This document shows, one piece after another, positions 1-7,885 of a DNA stretch of 64,000 nucleotides. Positions within the stretch are counted from its first letter, which is position 1; each line of letters begins with the position of its first letter. The translations under genes were made by a program, and so were the position numbers. Under the pieces are notes generated by a model. That model did not search any database, had not been told where the DNA came from, and saw only the letters and a program-made list of their open reading frames with translations. Origin of the DNA: Acinetobacter sp. C26M (GTDB taxonomy: Bacteria > Pseudomonadota > Gammaproteobacteria > Pseudomonadales > Moraxellaceae); the NCBI RefSeq assembly GCF_023702675.1, contig NZ_CP098478.1, positions 372,001 to 436,000 of the forward strand. Direction: 5' to 3'.

Positions 1-157
1 ATCCATTCGTTGGTTTTAATAAAGAGGATACTTCACTAACAGCACAAAAATATGACTAAACTGAGTTTGACTGTTACTAAAAAAAGCACTTTTTTTCACC
101 ATCTCAGCATACTATCAAGAGAAAGGCTTTTCTAATATTTTCGAGGATAATCGAGCC

Positions 158-721
158 ATGAAAAAACGTCTATGGATGAGTTTATGCATGGTGGCTGCAA
201 TTGGGCAAACACATGCATCAACCGGTCAGGCAGAATATAACATTGCCAATGGCTTAGCGCCTGTTGTGGAATATCAATCGATTTCGGTATTAAAACCTTT
301 TGATGGTAATTTCCGTATTCTCGGTTCAAAAGTCTATCATGACGATGAGCAAGCCAAATTTTCTCCGATCGACTATGCGGTGAGTTTGGGAGCATTTACT
401 GATCCTGCAATCGCCCGAACAATTGATGTGCGTCAATATGATCGTTATTTGAATTGGAAAATGAATACCTTGCCAGTGCCACCAGACCAAGCGATCAAAC
501 TGGTCTCGAATATGCACATTATTCCAGCCAATCCAGAAATTGCCAAACAGATTAAACAGGTGAAGCGTGGTGACTTGGTTCAACTCAAAGGGGAGTTGGT
601 CGAGATCCGAGATAAGGACTTGGTATGGAAATCCTCTTTGACCCCAGGTGGAGTGGGTGATGGCGCCTGTGAACTATTTCGTGTGAGTTCGATTCAGTGG
701 ATTGAGAAACAGAATATTTAA
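158..721 (+). CDS. Hypothetical exported protein, 187 aa
   Basis: I do not recognise a family. The first ~20 residues (MKKRLW, then a hydrophobic stretch ending THAS) look like a Sec signal peptide cleaved near residue 20, so the protein probably acts in the periplasm. The mature part is soluble, with no further membrane segment; a phrase near the C-terminus (KRGDLVQLKGELVEIRDKD) reads like a small beta-rich domain, followed by a single Cys in GDGACELFRV. A GAGG element stands about 11 bases before the ATG, so the start is plausible though the spacing is long. The gene is followed by a bidirectional terminator shared with the convergent lipoprotein gene. Codon use resembles the neighbours. 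Confidence 0.75.
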   Translation: MKKRLWMSLCMVAAIGQTHASTGQAEYNIANGLAPVVEYQSISVLKPFDGNFRILGSKVYHDDEQAKFSPIDYAVSLGAFTDPAIARTIDVRQYDRYLNWKMNTLPVPPDQAIKLVSNMHIIPANPEIAKQIKQVKRGDLVQLKGELVEIRDKDLVWKSSLTPGGVGDGACELFRVSSIQWIEKQNI

Positions 722-733
722 TAATGAATGTGA

Positions 734-761
734 AATAAAAGGGGCATCAGCCCCTTTTATT
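734..761. terminator. Bidirectional rho-independent terminator
   Basis: An 11-bp stem (AATAAAAGGGG / CCCCTTTTATT) with a six-base loop (CATCAG) sits between two convergent genes. It carries A/T tracts on both sides, so it can stop transcription from both strands. Confidence 0.85.
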
Positions 762-769
762 AATTGTAG

Positions 770-1339
770 TTATTCAGCTTGCATTTTGGTTTCAGGTGCT
801 TGTGCACTTTTCCAGTGATGTAACTGGCTTTGGGCGTGTAGATATTCATTCAGATGATTGACTTGTTTGTTTGCGTCCGTTTGAGACTGAGTTGATGCAT
901 TTCCTTGTTCTAAAACTTTGGCTTGTTGTTCCCAATAGTCATAGAGCAAGCCTTGGATATAACGTCCTTGTTCAGTTTTTAGTTCCAGATCTTTCAGCAT
1001 GGCAAGCGCAGATTTTACATTGTCTTTTTGGCGCTGCTGTTCAAATTCAGGTGTTAGCGTATTGGCTTCTTTCATTTTGGCCAATTCAATTTCCATGCTG
1101 TCGCTCATGTCGGTAAAGCGATTGTCATAATCTTCTAAAATCGCAATATCATGACCATCATCTGCTGTGGCAGGGAACTGCTTGATTGGTGTTTGATTCA
1201 GCTGGCCAATCGCGTCATTAGTCGAACTGCTTTGCTGCTCTTTATTGGCAGAAGGCTCTTTGTCTTTATTACATGCACTGAGCATCAGCGCTGAACTAAG
1301 TACACAGGTAATGGCAAATGTGATTTTAAGATTAGGCAT
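770..1339 (-). CDS. Hypothetical lipoprotein, 189 aa
   Basis: The N-terminus is a lipoprotein signal: Lys-4/5, a hydrophobic run and the lipobox LSAC with the lipidated Cys at residue 23, followed by charged NKDKEPS. The rest is a hydrophilic, Gln- and Glu-rich, probably helical protein with no recognised domain. Residues after the lipobox do not include Asp at +2, so outer-membrane sorting is expected from the general rule. It stands just downstream of a SAM-methyltransferase gene on the same strand (19 bases between them), so the two may be co-transcribed, although nothing in the sequences links their functions. Confidence 0.75.
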   Translation of the reverse strand: MPNLKITFAITCVLSSALMLSACNKDKEPSANKEQQSSSTNDAIGQLNQTPIKQFPATADDGHDIAILEDYDNRFTDMSDSMEIELAKMKEANTLTPEFEQQRQKDNVKSALAMLKDLELKTEQGRYIQGLLYDYWEQQAKVLEQGNASTQSQTDANKQVNHLNEYLHAQSQLHHWKSAQAPETKMQAE

Positions 1340-1357
1340 AGCTCAACTCGTTCAAGA

Positions 1358-2137
1358 TTAATTTGATATTTTCTGGAAATGGTATGCAAAAGTGGTATAG
1401 GGGAAGCTAATCTGATCTTGCTCAGTTAAGCCCGTAAAATCAAATACAATTTGTTCAAACTTTGCTTTTAACTGTTGTTGCTCTGCTGATGACATCGCAG
1501 CGATAAAACTGGTGGAAAGCAAACGTTTACTCACCACCTGTTCGACCGTGCCTTGATGCGCTTGTTGAAAGGTTGTTAATCCATCCAATTTAAATAAGGA
1601 TTGTCCTTCGAACACCTGTTTCCATTGTTCACTATGATAACGCGGTGTATCTCCTTCCAAAGGCGAAATTTCATCCGCTAGTGCTTTAACCCAATCGACA
1701 TTGGTATCGCGTTGATTCCAGATCAGCCCTAAATGGCCTGATGGCTTAAGTGCCCGATGCATTTCACTGAGCGTTTCGATATTGGCAAACCAGTGGAAAG
1801 ATTGGGCACAGAGAATGGCATCCATTGATGCATCTTTTACTGGGATTTGTGTGCTGAAGGCTTGTAAGCATTCGACAGTGGGATAGGCCTGTTGTAGTTG
1901 CTGCAACATTTCAGTGACAGGCTCAACTGCAATCACTTTTGCCTGTGTTTGAATCAGGTAAGGTAAGAATTTGCCAGTCCCTGCACCAAGGTCTACAACA
2001 GTGGAACTTTCACCTATTTTGAGTCGATCTTGCAGCCAAACCGCTATTTCTTGCGGGTAACTGGGGCGTACCTGTTGGTAGAGTTCTGCCCCTAAACTAA
2101 AGCCTTTTTGAGCAGTGGGATGTAAGGATTGTGTCAT
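1358..2137 (-). CDS. Class I SAM-dependent methyltransferase, 259 aa
   Basis: Residues 47-57 (VVDLGAGTGKF) are the glycine-rich motif I that binds S-adenosylmethionine; the acidic motif II (VIAVEP) follows about 20 residues later, and ILCAQSFHWF near residue 115 is the usual motif IV position for the UbiE/Methyltransf_11 type of fold. The N-terminal phrase AELYQQVRPSYP is common in this group of uncharacterised methyltransferases. The substrate cannot be read from the sequence. The length fits a single-domain enzyme. The ATG is followed by an ordinary reading frame, and the gene is transcribed towards the lipoprotein at 770-1339. Confidence 0.85.
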   Translation of the reverse strand: MTQSLHPTAQKGFSLGAELYQQVRPSYPQEIAVWLQDRLKIGESSTVVDLGAGTGKFLPYLIQTQAKVIAVEPVTEMLQQLQQAYPTVECLQAFSTQIPVKDASMDAILCAQSFHWFANIETLSEMHRALKPSGHLGLIWNQRDTNVDWVKALADEISPLEGDTPRYHSEQWKQVFEGQSLFKLDGLTTFQQAHQGTVEQVVSKRLLSTSFIAAMSSAEQQQLKAKFEQIVFDFTGLTEQDQISFPYTTFAYHFQKISN

Positions 2138-2252
2138 TTTTTGCGCTTTTTAATCTGTCTTATCTCTATAAAATAAGATACTCCGCAATTATGGTTTGGC
2201 AAAGCCATCATTTGGTGACTTTTTGCGACAAGCCTAGGATCAATTTTTCAGT

Positions 2253-3530
2253 GTGAGCATGGATAAGCAAATAATATTTGAAGATGAGCATATTCGCGTT
2301 ATTTTTTTAAAAGGTTCAAGTGACACTTTAGTAATTTCGTTTGGCGATTTGATTAGTCGCGCTAAAGGCATGTCAATTAATGCTGAAAAATCCTTAATAA
2401 AATATCAATACAACGTGATCGGCATCATGCCGAAGCAGAAATCATGGTTTCCGAAAAGTAGCATGCTTCAGATGCAGCAGCAGATTCAGCCAATTTTGCA
2501 GCAATTCAAAGGCATTGTTGGTTATGGCGGTTCCATGGGTGGCTATGCTGCAATCAAGTATTCAAATTTATTGAATATGCAAAAGATTGTGGCTTTTGTA
2601 CCACAGTATTCAATTGACCCTGATGTGGTACAAGATCGCCGTTATGCTGAGTTTTTTGATGTGTCTATTCATCAAGATATGCAGATTCAGGCCGATGAGG
2701 TGGATTCATCACGTGAATACATTATTGTCTATGATCCATACTTTGCCGAAGATAAAGAGCATTTCTTAAAGATCCAACCCTTATTACCTAAAATGCATGT
2801 GATTCATTTGCCATTTACGGGCCATGAAGCACTTTCGGTCTTGGCTAGTTCTCAGTTGCTGAATGATTTTGTGGTTAAACCATTTGAAATCACTTATTTC
2901 TATCAGCGGGTTCGGGAAGTTAAGAAGCAAAGCAAGTTCTATTATCGGCATGTGTTGGATGCCTTGTTACCACGCCATCATCAGGCTTTATTAAAGATCC
3001 TCGAGCAAAACGAGATTGCTTTAGATGAGCGTTATTTTGATGCTGCTCTCAAACAGAAGCTGGTACAGCAGCTGTTTAATCTCAAACAAGGCACGGAACA
3101 GAATTTACATAAGCTCGGCGTACATCTGCATTTTGCGCAACATACTGAGACCCAAGCTGCCAATGTGGTGAATGTACAGAATCAGTTTTTGGTTTTTAAT
3201 TTGGCAAGCTTGAAATTAGAGAGTTATAACGCAGAGATCATTGCAGCCAATCCAACATATCTATTGCCATTAAACCTGACTGCCAATAGTTTGGTGAAGC
3301 TCAGATTGAATGATGAATATTATTTCTTGAGCATGAATGATCGTGGAATTCACAAATTGGTCAAAGAGGGGGAGCCATTTGCACTGGATCAATCCCCACT
3401 AGTGTTTAAGCACTATGCAGATTTTTATAGTCTGAGCTATAAAAATTTGACTTTAAGTTGCGATGCACAAGGTCAGACGCACTTTATTGAAAATAATGCA
3501 GATGAGCACACTAAACTGCAATTATGCTGA
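2253..3530 (+). CDS. Alpha/beta-hydrolase-like protein with C-terminal extension, 425 aa
   Basis: Residues ~1-200 look like an alpha/beta-hydrolase core: a nucleophile elbow GGSMG at residues 92-96 (Ser94) after the strand FKGIVGY, and a plausible acid (Asp161 in IIVYDPYF) and base (His191 in FTGHEAL). The remaining ~220 residues have no family I recognise; they begin with a basic helical segment and end in a beta-rich part. No signal peptide or membrane span is visible, so it is probably cytoplasmic. The frame can start at GTG 2253 or at ATG 2259, only two residues apart; no strong Shine-Dalgarno decides between them. The substrate is unknown. Confidence 0.7.
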   Translation: MSMDKQIIFEDEHIRVIFLKGSSDTLVISFGDLISRAKGMSINAEKSLIKYQYNVIGIMPKQKSWFPKSSMLQMQQQIQPILQQFKGIVGYGGSMGGYAAIKYSNLLNMQKIVAFVPQYSIDPDVVQDRRYAEFFDVSIHQDMQIQADEVDSSREYIIVYDPYFAEDKEHFLKIQPLLPKMHVIHLPFTGHEALSVLASSQLLNDFVVKPFEITYFYQRVREVKKQSKFYYRHVLDALLPRHHQALLKILEQNEIALDERYFDAALKQKLVQQLFNLKQGTEQNLHKLGVHLHFAQHTETQAANVVNVQNQFLVFNLASLKLESYNAEIIAANPTYLLPLNLTANSLVKLRLNDEYYFLSMNDRGIHKLVKEGEPFALDQSPLVFKHYADFYSLSYKNLTLSCDAQGQTHFIENNADEHTKLQLC

Positions 3531-3546
3531 ATGAATCTTTCCCAAT

Positions 3547-3580
3547 AAAAAAGCCCTTTGAATATTCAAAGGGCTTTTTT
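3547..3580. terminator. Bidirectional terminator
   Basis: A perfect inverted repeat with arms AAAAAAGCCCTTTGAAT and its complement, ending in T tracts on both strands, between the hydrolase-like gene and the convergent gene at 3596-4210. Confidence 0.9.
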
Positions 3581-3595
3581 ATATCTAACAGAATG

Positions 3596-4210
3596 TTAAT
3601 TTGCACCAATTTTTGCATTGGTATTCACGTTGGCATTTACGCCTAATACTTTAACGCCGACATTCGCACCTGTTTGGAGGTTCTTTTTATCCGCATTTAG
3701 GCCTGTTTTTGCATTTACGGATGCAGCTTTACCATTCACTTGTGCTTGCGCATTGGTCTGAGCACCTAAGTTTAAAGATTTAGATTTTGAAGTTGTCTGT
3801 TTATTTGCAATACGCTGTTTTACATTTGCAGTCGTATCTACAGCCAATTCTTTACCATCAACGGCTTTATCAACTACATAGTCTTTCGTATTTCTGACTG
3901 CTTCACCTGTTTTATTTGCCACTTGTGAGCCAACATTTGTTGCTGTACTTACTGTTTTTTGAGTGGCTGCAACGCCAGTGTTTACCGCTGTGTGGCCTAC
4001 ATTATGTGCAGTGTGACCTACGCCTTGAGCGACTTGCCCTACACCTTGAGCTGTACCTTTTAATGCACCTGTGACGCCGTTAATCAGACCGCCTGATTGG
4101 ACATTGACCTGAGCTGAACCACTTGCATTTGCCCCGACGTTCTGTGCAAAAACTGAAGCAGAAGCAAGGATAGTTGTTGTCACGATAGCTGTTTTGATCA
4201 TTTTTTTCAT
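3596..4210 (-). CDS. Secreted low-complexity Ala/Asn/Thr/Val-rich protein, 204 aa
   Basis: A clear signal peptide (MKKMIKT, hydrophobic core, cleavage after ASVFA near residue 22) is followed by a mature chain built from Ala, Asn, Gly, Thr, Val and Lys. Residues ~55-85 contain short imperfect repeats of the type VGQVAQGVGHTAHNVGHTA, which would form amphipathic helices; the C-terminal part has a second repeat style (NAKTGLNADKKNLQTGANVGVKVLGVNANVNTNAKIG). No catalytic motif or Cys is visible. Such composition suggests a surface, matrix or stress-related periplasmic protein, but this is only inference. The long AT-rich region behind its start probably carries its promoter. Confidence 0.7.
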   Translation of the reverse strand: MKKMIKTAIVTTTILASASVFAQNVGANASGSAQVNVQSGGLINGVTGALKGTAQGVGQVAQGVGHTAHNVGHTAVNTGVAATQKTVSTATNVGSQVANKTGEAVRNTKDYVVDKAVDGKELAVDTTANVKQRIANKQTTSKSKSLNLGAQTNAQAQVNGKAASVNAKTGLNADKKNLQTGANVGVKVLGVNANVNTNAKIGAN

Positions 4211-4827
4211 TGCGATTTCCTTAAGCGATGTACCGTATTGGGGTACTTCATCAACGCCATTGCATCATAGCCAGCAAAAAGTAGAAATCTATGGATTTCA
4301 TCAAAACGTTACAACCTGATTACAGCTTAAAAACACTGTAGAAGGGAATTGTGGAGAGTAATTACAATTTTAAGAACATGAAAAGTATAATTTTTATTTG
4401 AATATAAGCACCTGTAAAAGATCAATTTAGCTACGTTTGGATACAGCAAATTTTTCATTTAAAATTTATATTTTAGAGCTTTTAATATGAAGATTAAGAA
4501 TATTTAAATAAATTTAAACAGATTCAAAAAAGATAAAAATAGTGGCATTTTTATTGCTTGGTAAATATATATGAAATATTTGTTGCACTTTTTTTATGCA
4601 ATTTTATTTTTAAGGCGCACAATGGATAGCGTTGTAATCTTGAGCTATCTAGGCAGATATTAAATGGCCTAGTGTGTAAGTACTTTGAATCACCTGTGAT
4701 TTGAGTACTATCAATTGTATTGAAGTATGTGAAATTTAAAGTGAATTTTAAATTTTATTCATGTGATTTATAGAAAAATAATTGAAAGCCGAGTAAAGGC
4801 CAGTAAATAAAATGCTGGAGAAAATGA
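4211..4827. other. AT-rich gap of 617 bases with consecutive stem-loops
   Basis: No open frame of convincing length lies here. The part from 4620 to 4710 contains three consecutive potential stem-loops: GATAGC/GCTATC (4625-4630 with 4644-4649), CTAGGC/GCCTAG (4649-4654 with 4667-4672) and AGTACT..AATCAC / GTGATT..AGTACT (4679-4709, with an internal mismatch). Upstream lies a strongly AT-rich stretch (about 4440-4610) that could hold promoters. The gap must contain the promoters of the divergent genes at 4210 (minus) and 4828 (plus); it could also encode a small RNA. Confidence 0.4.
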
Positions 4828-5130
4828 ATGAAACAGATTGCTGCATTTTTAATTGTATTGGTTGGGTTGGGTGTGGTGGTGTTCTATTTCGAGCCATCAG
4901 AAGCACCAGCTTCAACTGACGACACTGCGGTATATCACATGAGCACTCAACATTCCGAAACAATAACATCAGAAACAAAACCAGTGGAGGTGAAACGACA
5001 AGAACATACCAACTCAAACACATTGGATGCTTCTCAGCAAGATGTCCAATTTTATGACACTAAAAGTGATCCTTCGATACAACCGATCGATCCTGATACT
5101 GATCCAGCAAATGAAATCAAAAAACTCTAA
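4828..5130 (+). CDS. Small single-span membrane protein with acidic tail, 100 aa
   Basis: Residues 4-21 (IAAFLIVLVGLGVVVFYF) form one hydrophobic helix without a clear cleavage site, so the protein is probably anchored in the inner membrane with the hydrophilic 78-residue remainder in the periplasm. That tail is rich in Ser, Thr, Asp and Glu and ends DPANEIKKL; it contains no recognised domain and looks disordered. GGAG lies seven bases before the ATG, which supports the start. It is 75 bases upstream of the subtilase gene, on the same strand and without a terminator between, so the two are probably one operon; a role as anchor or partner of the protease is conceivable but not shown. Confidence 0.65.
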   Translation: MKQIAAFLIVLVGLGVVVFYFEPSEAPASTDDTAVYHMSTQHSETITSETKPVEVKRQEHTNSNTLDASQQDVQFYDTKSDPSIQPIDPDTDPANEIKKL

Positions 5131-5205
5131 ATCATCTGGATTTCTTTACCCAAGAAAAACAGGCATTTAAAACAGTTCTTTATCCAAGAACGATGGAGAC
5201 CAATA

Positions 5206-6561
5206 GTGAACAATAAAACCTTATTACTATTAAGCCTATGTGCTTTTATAACCACCACGACTTCAGCAGCAACACTCAATGCCGTCCAACTCAAACAACG
5301 ACTCAGCTCGGCGGCACTCAACAAAGTAGCAAAAGGTAAAATTAATATTGATGCTTTAGTTGATAATGATTCGAATGATTTACTCATCGAGTATGAAAGC
5401 AATACTGCGAGCACTACTTTGGGGCTAGAAAAACGTAGTTTGATTGCTGATGGCAAAAGCCAGTTTAAAAATAAATTTGGCAAGTCGACGGGCTTTCAAA
5501 CTTTACGTGAGTTTAATGGTCTGCCTTTAGGTTTATATCGAATTCAAAATCGTGAAACCTTAGCACAAGTGTTAAATGATCCCGCTGTAAAAGGTGTTTA
5601 TCCAAACCGTAAAAATGTCCCGACCACAATGGAAAGCCTGCCGTTGATCAATCAGCCACAAGCTGTAAGCAACGGCTTTACTGGAGAAGGTTCGAGTGTG
5701 GTGGTGATTGATACTGGCGTGAATTATAAACATGCTGACTTTGGCTGTACTGCGGTCAATACCCCAGCTTCAACTTGCCGTGTGGTTTATGCCTTTGATA
5801 GCGCATCTGATGATAATAGCTTGGATGATGATGGGCATGGCAGTAACGTTTCTGGGATTGTTGCCAAAGTTGCATCTAAAACCAAAATTATTGGGATTGA
5901 TGTGTTTAGAAAAGTTCGATCACAAGGACAATGGGCAAGTACCGCTTATGACAGCGACATTCTGGCGGGGATTAACTGGGCGGTAAATAATGCGCAAACC
6001 TATAACATTAAAGCGATTAATTTAAGCTTAGGTGTACCTGGGGTGAAATATACATCTGAATGTAGCAACAGTAGCTATAGTACGGCTTTTGCCAATGCAC
6101 GTGCAGCAGGTGTTGTACCTGTAGTGGCTTCGGGTAATGATGCCTTCGCCGATGGGATTTCTTCACCAGCCTGTGTGAAAGGTGCAGTACGCGTAGGTGC
6201 TGTGTACGATAGTAATATTGGTGGTGTGTCTTGGGGTAATCCGTTGAAATGCTCTGATCCAACCACAGCTGCGGATAAAATTACATGCTTTAGTAATGGT
6301 GGCTCATTGGTGACTTTATTGGCACCAGGGGCAATGATTACTGCCGGTGGTGAAACTCAAGGTGGAACTTCACAGGCAGCACCTCATGTTGCAGGTGCAA
6401 TCGCATTATTACGTGCCAATGGCGTGACACCATCAGAGACCATCGATCAAACTGTAAATCGTTTGAAAGTAACAGGTAAGCCAATTACCGATACGCGAAC
6501 TGGTTTGGTGTTCCCACGTATTGATTTACTATCTGCAACCAGTGGACTTAGTTCAAATTAA
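5206..6561 (+). CDS. S8 family (subtilisin-like) serine peptidase, secreted, 451 aa
   Basis: The catalytic triad is complete: Asp169 in VVVIDTGV, His211 in DDDGHGSNVSG, and Ser389 in GGTSQAAPHVAG; Asn311 in VASGNDA supplies the oxyanion hole. Residues 1-21 are a signal peptide ending TTSA, and ~22-145 look like an inhibitor-type propeptide (YRIQNRETLAQVLNDPAVKGVYPNRK), so it is made as a preproenzyme and matures outside the cytoplasm. Four or more Cys in the catalytic domain (for example 181 and 191) could form disulfides. The GTG start is supported by GGAG seven bases before it. The chain ends shortly after the Ser helix, without a translocator domain, so it is not an autotransporter; it is probably periplasmic or secreted by type II. 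Specificity is unknown. Confidence 0.9.
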   Translation: MNNKTLLLLSLCAFITTTTSAATLNAVQLKQRLSSAALNKVAKGKINIDALVDNDSNDLLIEYESNTASTTLGLEKRSLIADGKSQFKNKFGKSTGFQTLREFNGLPLGLYRIQNRETLAQVLNDPAVKGVYPNRKNVPTTMESLPLINQPQAVSNGFTGEGSSVVVIDTGVNYKHADFGCTAVNTPASTCRVVYAFDSASDDNSLDDDGHGSNVSGIVAKVASKTKIIGIDVFRKVRSQGQWASTAYDSDILAGINWAVNNAQTYNIKAINLSLGVPGVKYTSECSNSSYSTAFANARAAGVVPVVASGNDAFADGISSPACVKGAVRVGAVYDSNIGGVSWGNPLKCSDPTTAADKITCFSNGGSLVTLLAPGAMITAGGETQGGTSQAAPHVAGAIALLRANGVTPSETIDQTVNRLKVTGKPITDTRTGLVFPRIDLLSATSGLSSN

Positions 6562-6611
6562 GATTATTTTATAGTTTAAGCATCGATCCAAAAATAGTTT
6601 AAAAAGCCATG

Positions 6612-6648
6612 ACTCGTTGCAGCTAGAGATAGATGCAACGAGTTTTTT
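6612..6648 (+). terminator. Terminator of the subtilase gene
   Basis: A ten-base stem ACTCGTTGCA / TGCAACGAGT with a 12-base loop is followed by six T residues, just after the subtilase stop and before the convergent lipoprotein gene. Confidence 0.8.
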
Positions 6649-6654
6649 ATAAGC

Positions 6655-7071
6655 TTAATGACATTGTGCTAGCTTATCCGCACTAAAGTTACTTTGTAGT
6701 TTTTGAAAGTTGGCTTGAACAGTCGCATCTTGCACATCAAAGGCGGTTGCAGTTGTTGGTTGAGCAAGTGTTTTATCTTTATAGTGTTGGGTGGCAGAGC
6801 CTGCTGAAATTAAACCATTTTGGTCGAAGCGCCAGTGTTCAACCGCCTGACCGCCTTCAAAATAGCCAGTAAATTCGATGTTGCAGTGTTGGTCTTGTTT
6901 GATCAGTTTTGCAATATTACCTTCAGTGGATGGTGTGGCACCAATATTCTTCACTTGCTGTAATGTTTGTGCGCCATTGTTCTGTGTAGAGAGTGCTGAG
7001 CAAGCAGTAAAGCTGATTGCACTGATGCAGGAAACAAAAATTATTTTGAAAGTACGTTGCTTCATGTGCAA
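6655..7071 (-). CDS. Hypothetical lipoprotein, 138 aa
   Basis: The N-terminus (MHMKQRTFKIIF, then a hydrophobic run) ends in a lipobox FTAC with the lipidated Cys at residue 24. Translation may start at Met1 or Met3. After it comes a low-complexity linker and a small domain with CNIEFTGYFEGGQAVEHWRFDQNGLISAGSATQHY, which reads as a compact beta-sheet with a Cys pair (CNIEF and the final AQCH) that may form a disulfide. I do not recognise the family. It is monocistronic by spacing, being convergent to the subtilase gene. Confidence 0.7.
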   Translation of the reverse strand: MHMKQRTFKIIFVSCISAISFTACSALSTQNNGAQTLQQVKNIGATPSTEGNIAKLIKQDQHCNIEFTGYFEGGQAVEHWRFDQNGLISAGSATQHYKDKTLAQPTTATAFDVQDATVQANFQKLQSNFSADKLAQCH

Positions 7072-7257
7072 AATTCCAGTCCGATGAATTTATTAGATTT
7101 AGTGTGTCGACAAAGTACGTGAAGTTCAATGAATGTTTTGAGCGGACACTGTAAATTTAAAGCCTATTTTTCAAATAACTATAACGGAAGCAAGATAGGT
7201 AAATTGTTTTGCATCAGATATAAATAGAGCACTATTTCATTCAAGTACCCATTTTAA

Positions 7258-7284
7258 AAAAACCTCTACGGTGTAGAGGTTTTT
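7258..7284 (-). terminator. Terminator of the gene at 7289-7711
   Basis: AAAAACCTCTAC and GTAGAGGTTTTT pair around a three-base loop just behind the stop codon of the minus-strand exported-protein gene. Confidence 0.8.
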
Positions 7285-7288
7285 GGGT

Positions 7289-7711
7289 TTAGTTTTTAGA
7301 GGACTGGCTGAGTTCAGCACGTTCGATCGGGACATTGCCTTCATTGGTGCCAACTACAGCATCTTTGGTGTCTTGCCATTTCTTGGCTGTGTATTGCTTG
7401 GCTTTTTCGGTTTGCTCTTGAACAATTTCAGCTTGTTCAGCTGAGTATTCTTTGGTGATTTTCCATTTTTCACTCATCTTTTGCGATGTGTTTTCAGATG
7501 CGCCTTGGATTGAATCACCGAGATTCTGCATGCCTTTACCTGTTTTATATAGCAGAATACGACCTAGGCTTGGATTGTCGCCATAGGGCATGGCTTTTTC
7601 AGGGACAGCATTAGATACATTGGCTGTCGTGTTGGTTGTATCTGCTGCCCAAAGCGAAGACGATGCAATCAGTGCCGTCGTAACACATAATAGTTGTACT
7701 TTATTCATCAT
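7289..7711 (-). CDS. Hypothetical exported protein, 140 aa
   Basis: A signal peptide (MMNKVQLLCVTTALIASSSLWA) is followed by a hydrophilic chain with a helical, Gln/Glu/Lys-rich part (QKMSEKWKITKEYSAEQAEIVQEQTEKAKQY, here described, not a known motif). I chose ATG 7711 because AGGA lies eight bases upstream; an upstream GTG at 7729 would add six charged residues to the signal peptide and has no better ribosome-binding site. No domain is recognised. The composition suggests a periplasmic coiled or extended helical protein. Confidence 0.7.
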   Translation of the reverse strand: MMNKVQLLCVTTALIASSSLWAADTTNTTANVSNAVPEKAMPYGDNPSLGRILLYKTGKGMQNLGDSIQGASENTSQKMSEKWKITKEYSAEQAEIVQEQTEKAKQYTAKKWQDTKDAVVGTNEGNVPIERAELSQSSKN

Positions 7712-7838
7712 CTTGTCTGTCCTTTCCACGATAGTGTCGCAATCGAGATTTTATATCTTATCGTTAAGTCGAAGAAAAGAGTGGGGATGATATGAAATTG
7801 ATACAGTTATGTACAAAGGATGAAGTTTTATTTTAAAA

Positions 7839-7869
7839 AATAAAGGGATCTATCAAAGATCCCTTTATT
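7839..7869 (-). terminator. Terminator of glyQS
   Basis: AATAAAGGGATC and GATCCCTTTATT form a 12-bp stem with a seven-base loop; on the minus strand it is followed by a T-rich tract. It lies just behind the glyS stop codon. Confidence 0.85.
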
Positions 7870-7885
7870 GAAATGTGCTGAGAGC

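Noticed and set aside
1..157. Possible tail of a gene at the left edge
   Set aside because: All frames are closed by stops in the first bases; only a weak AT-rich promoter region is seen.
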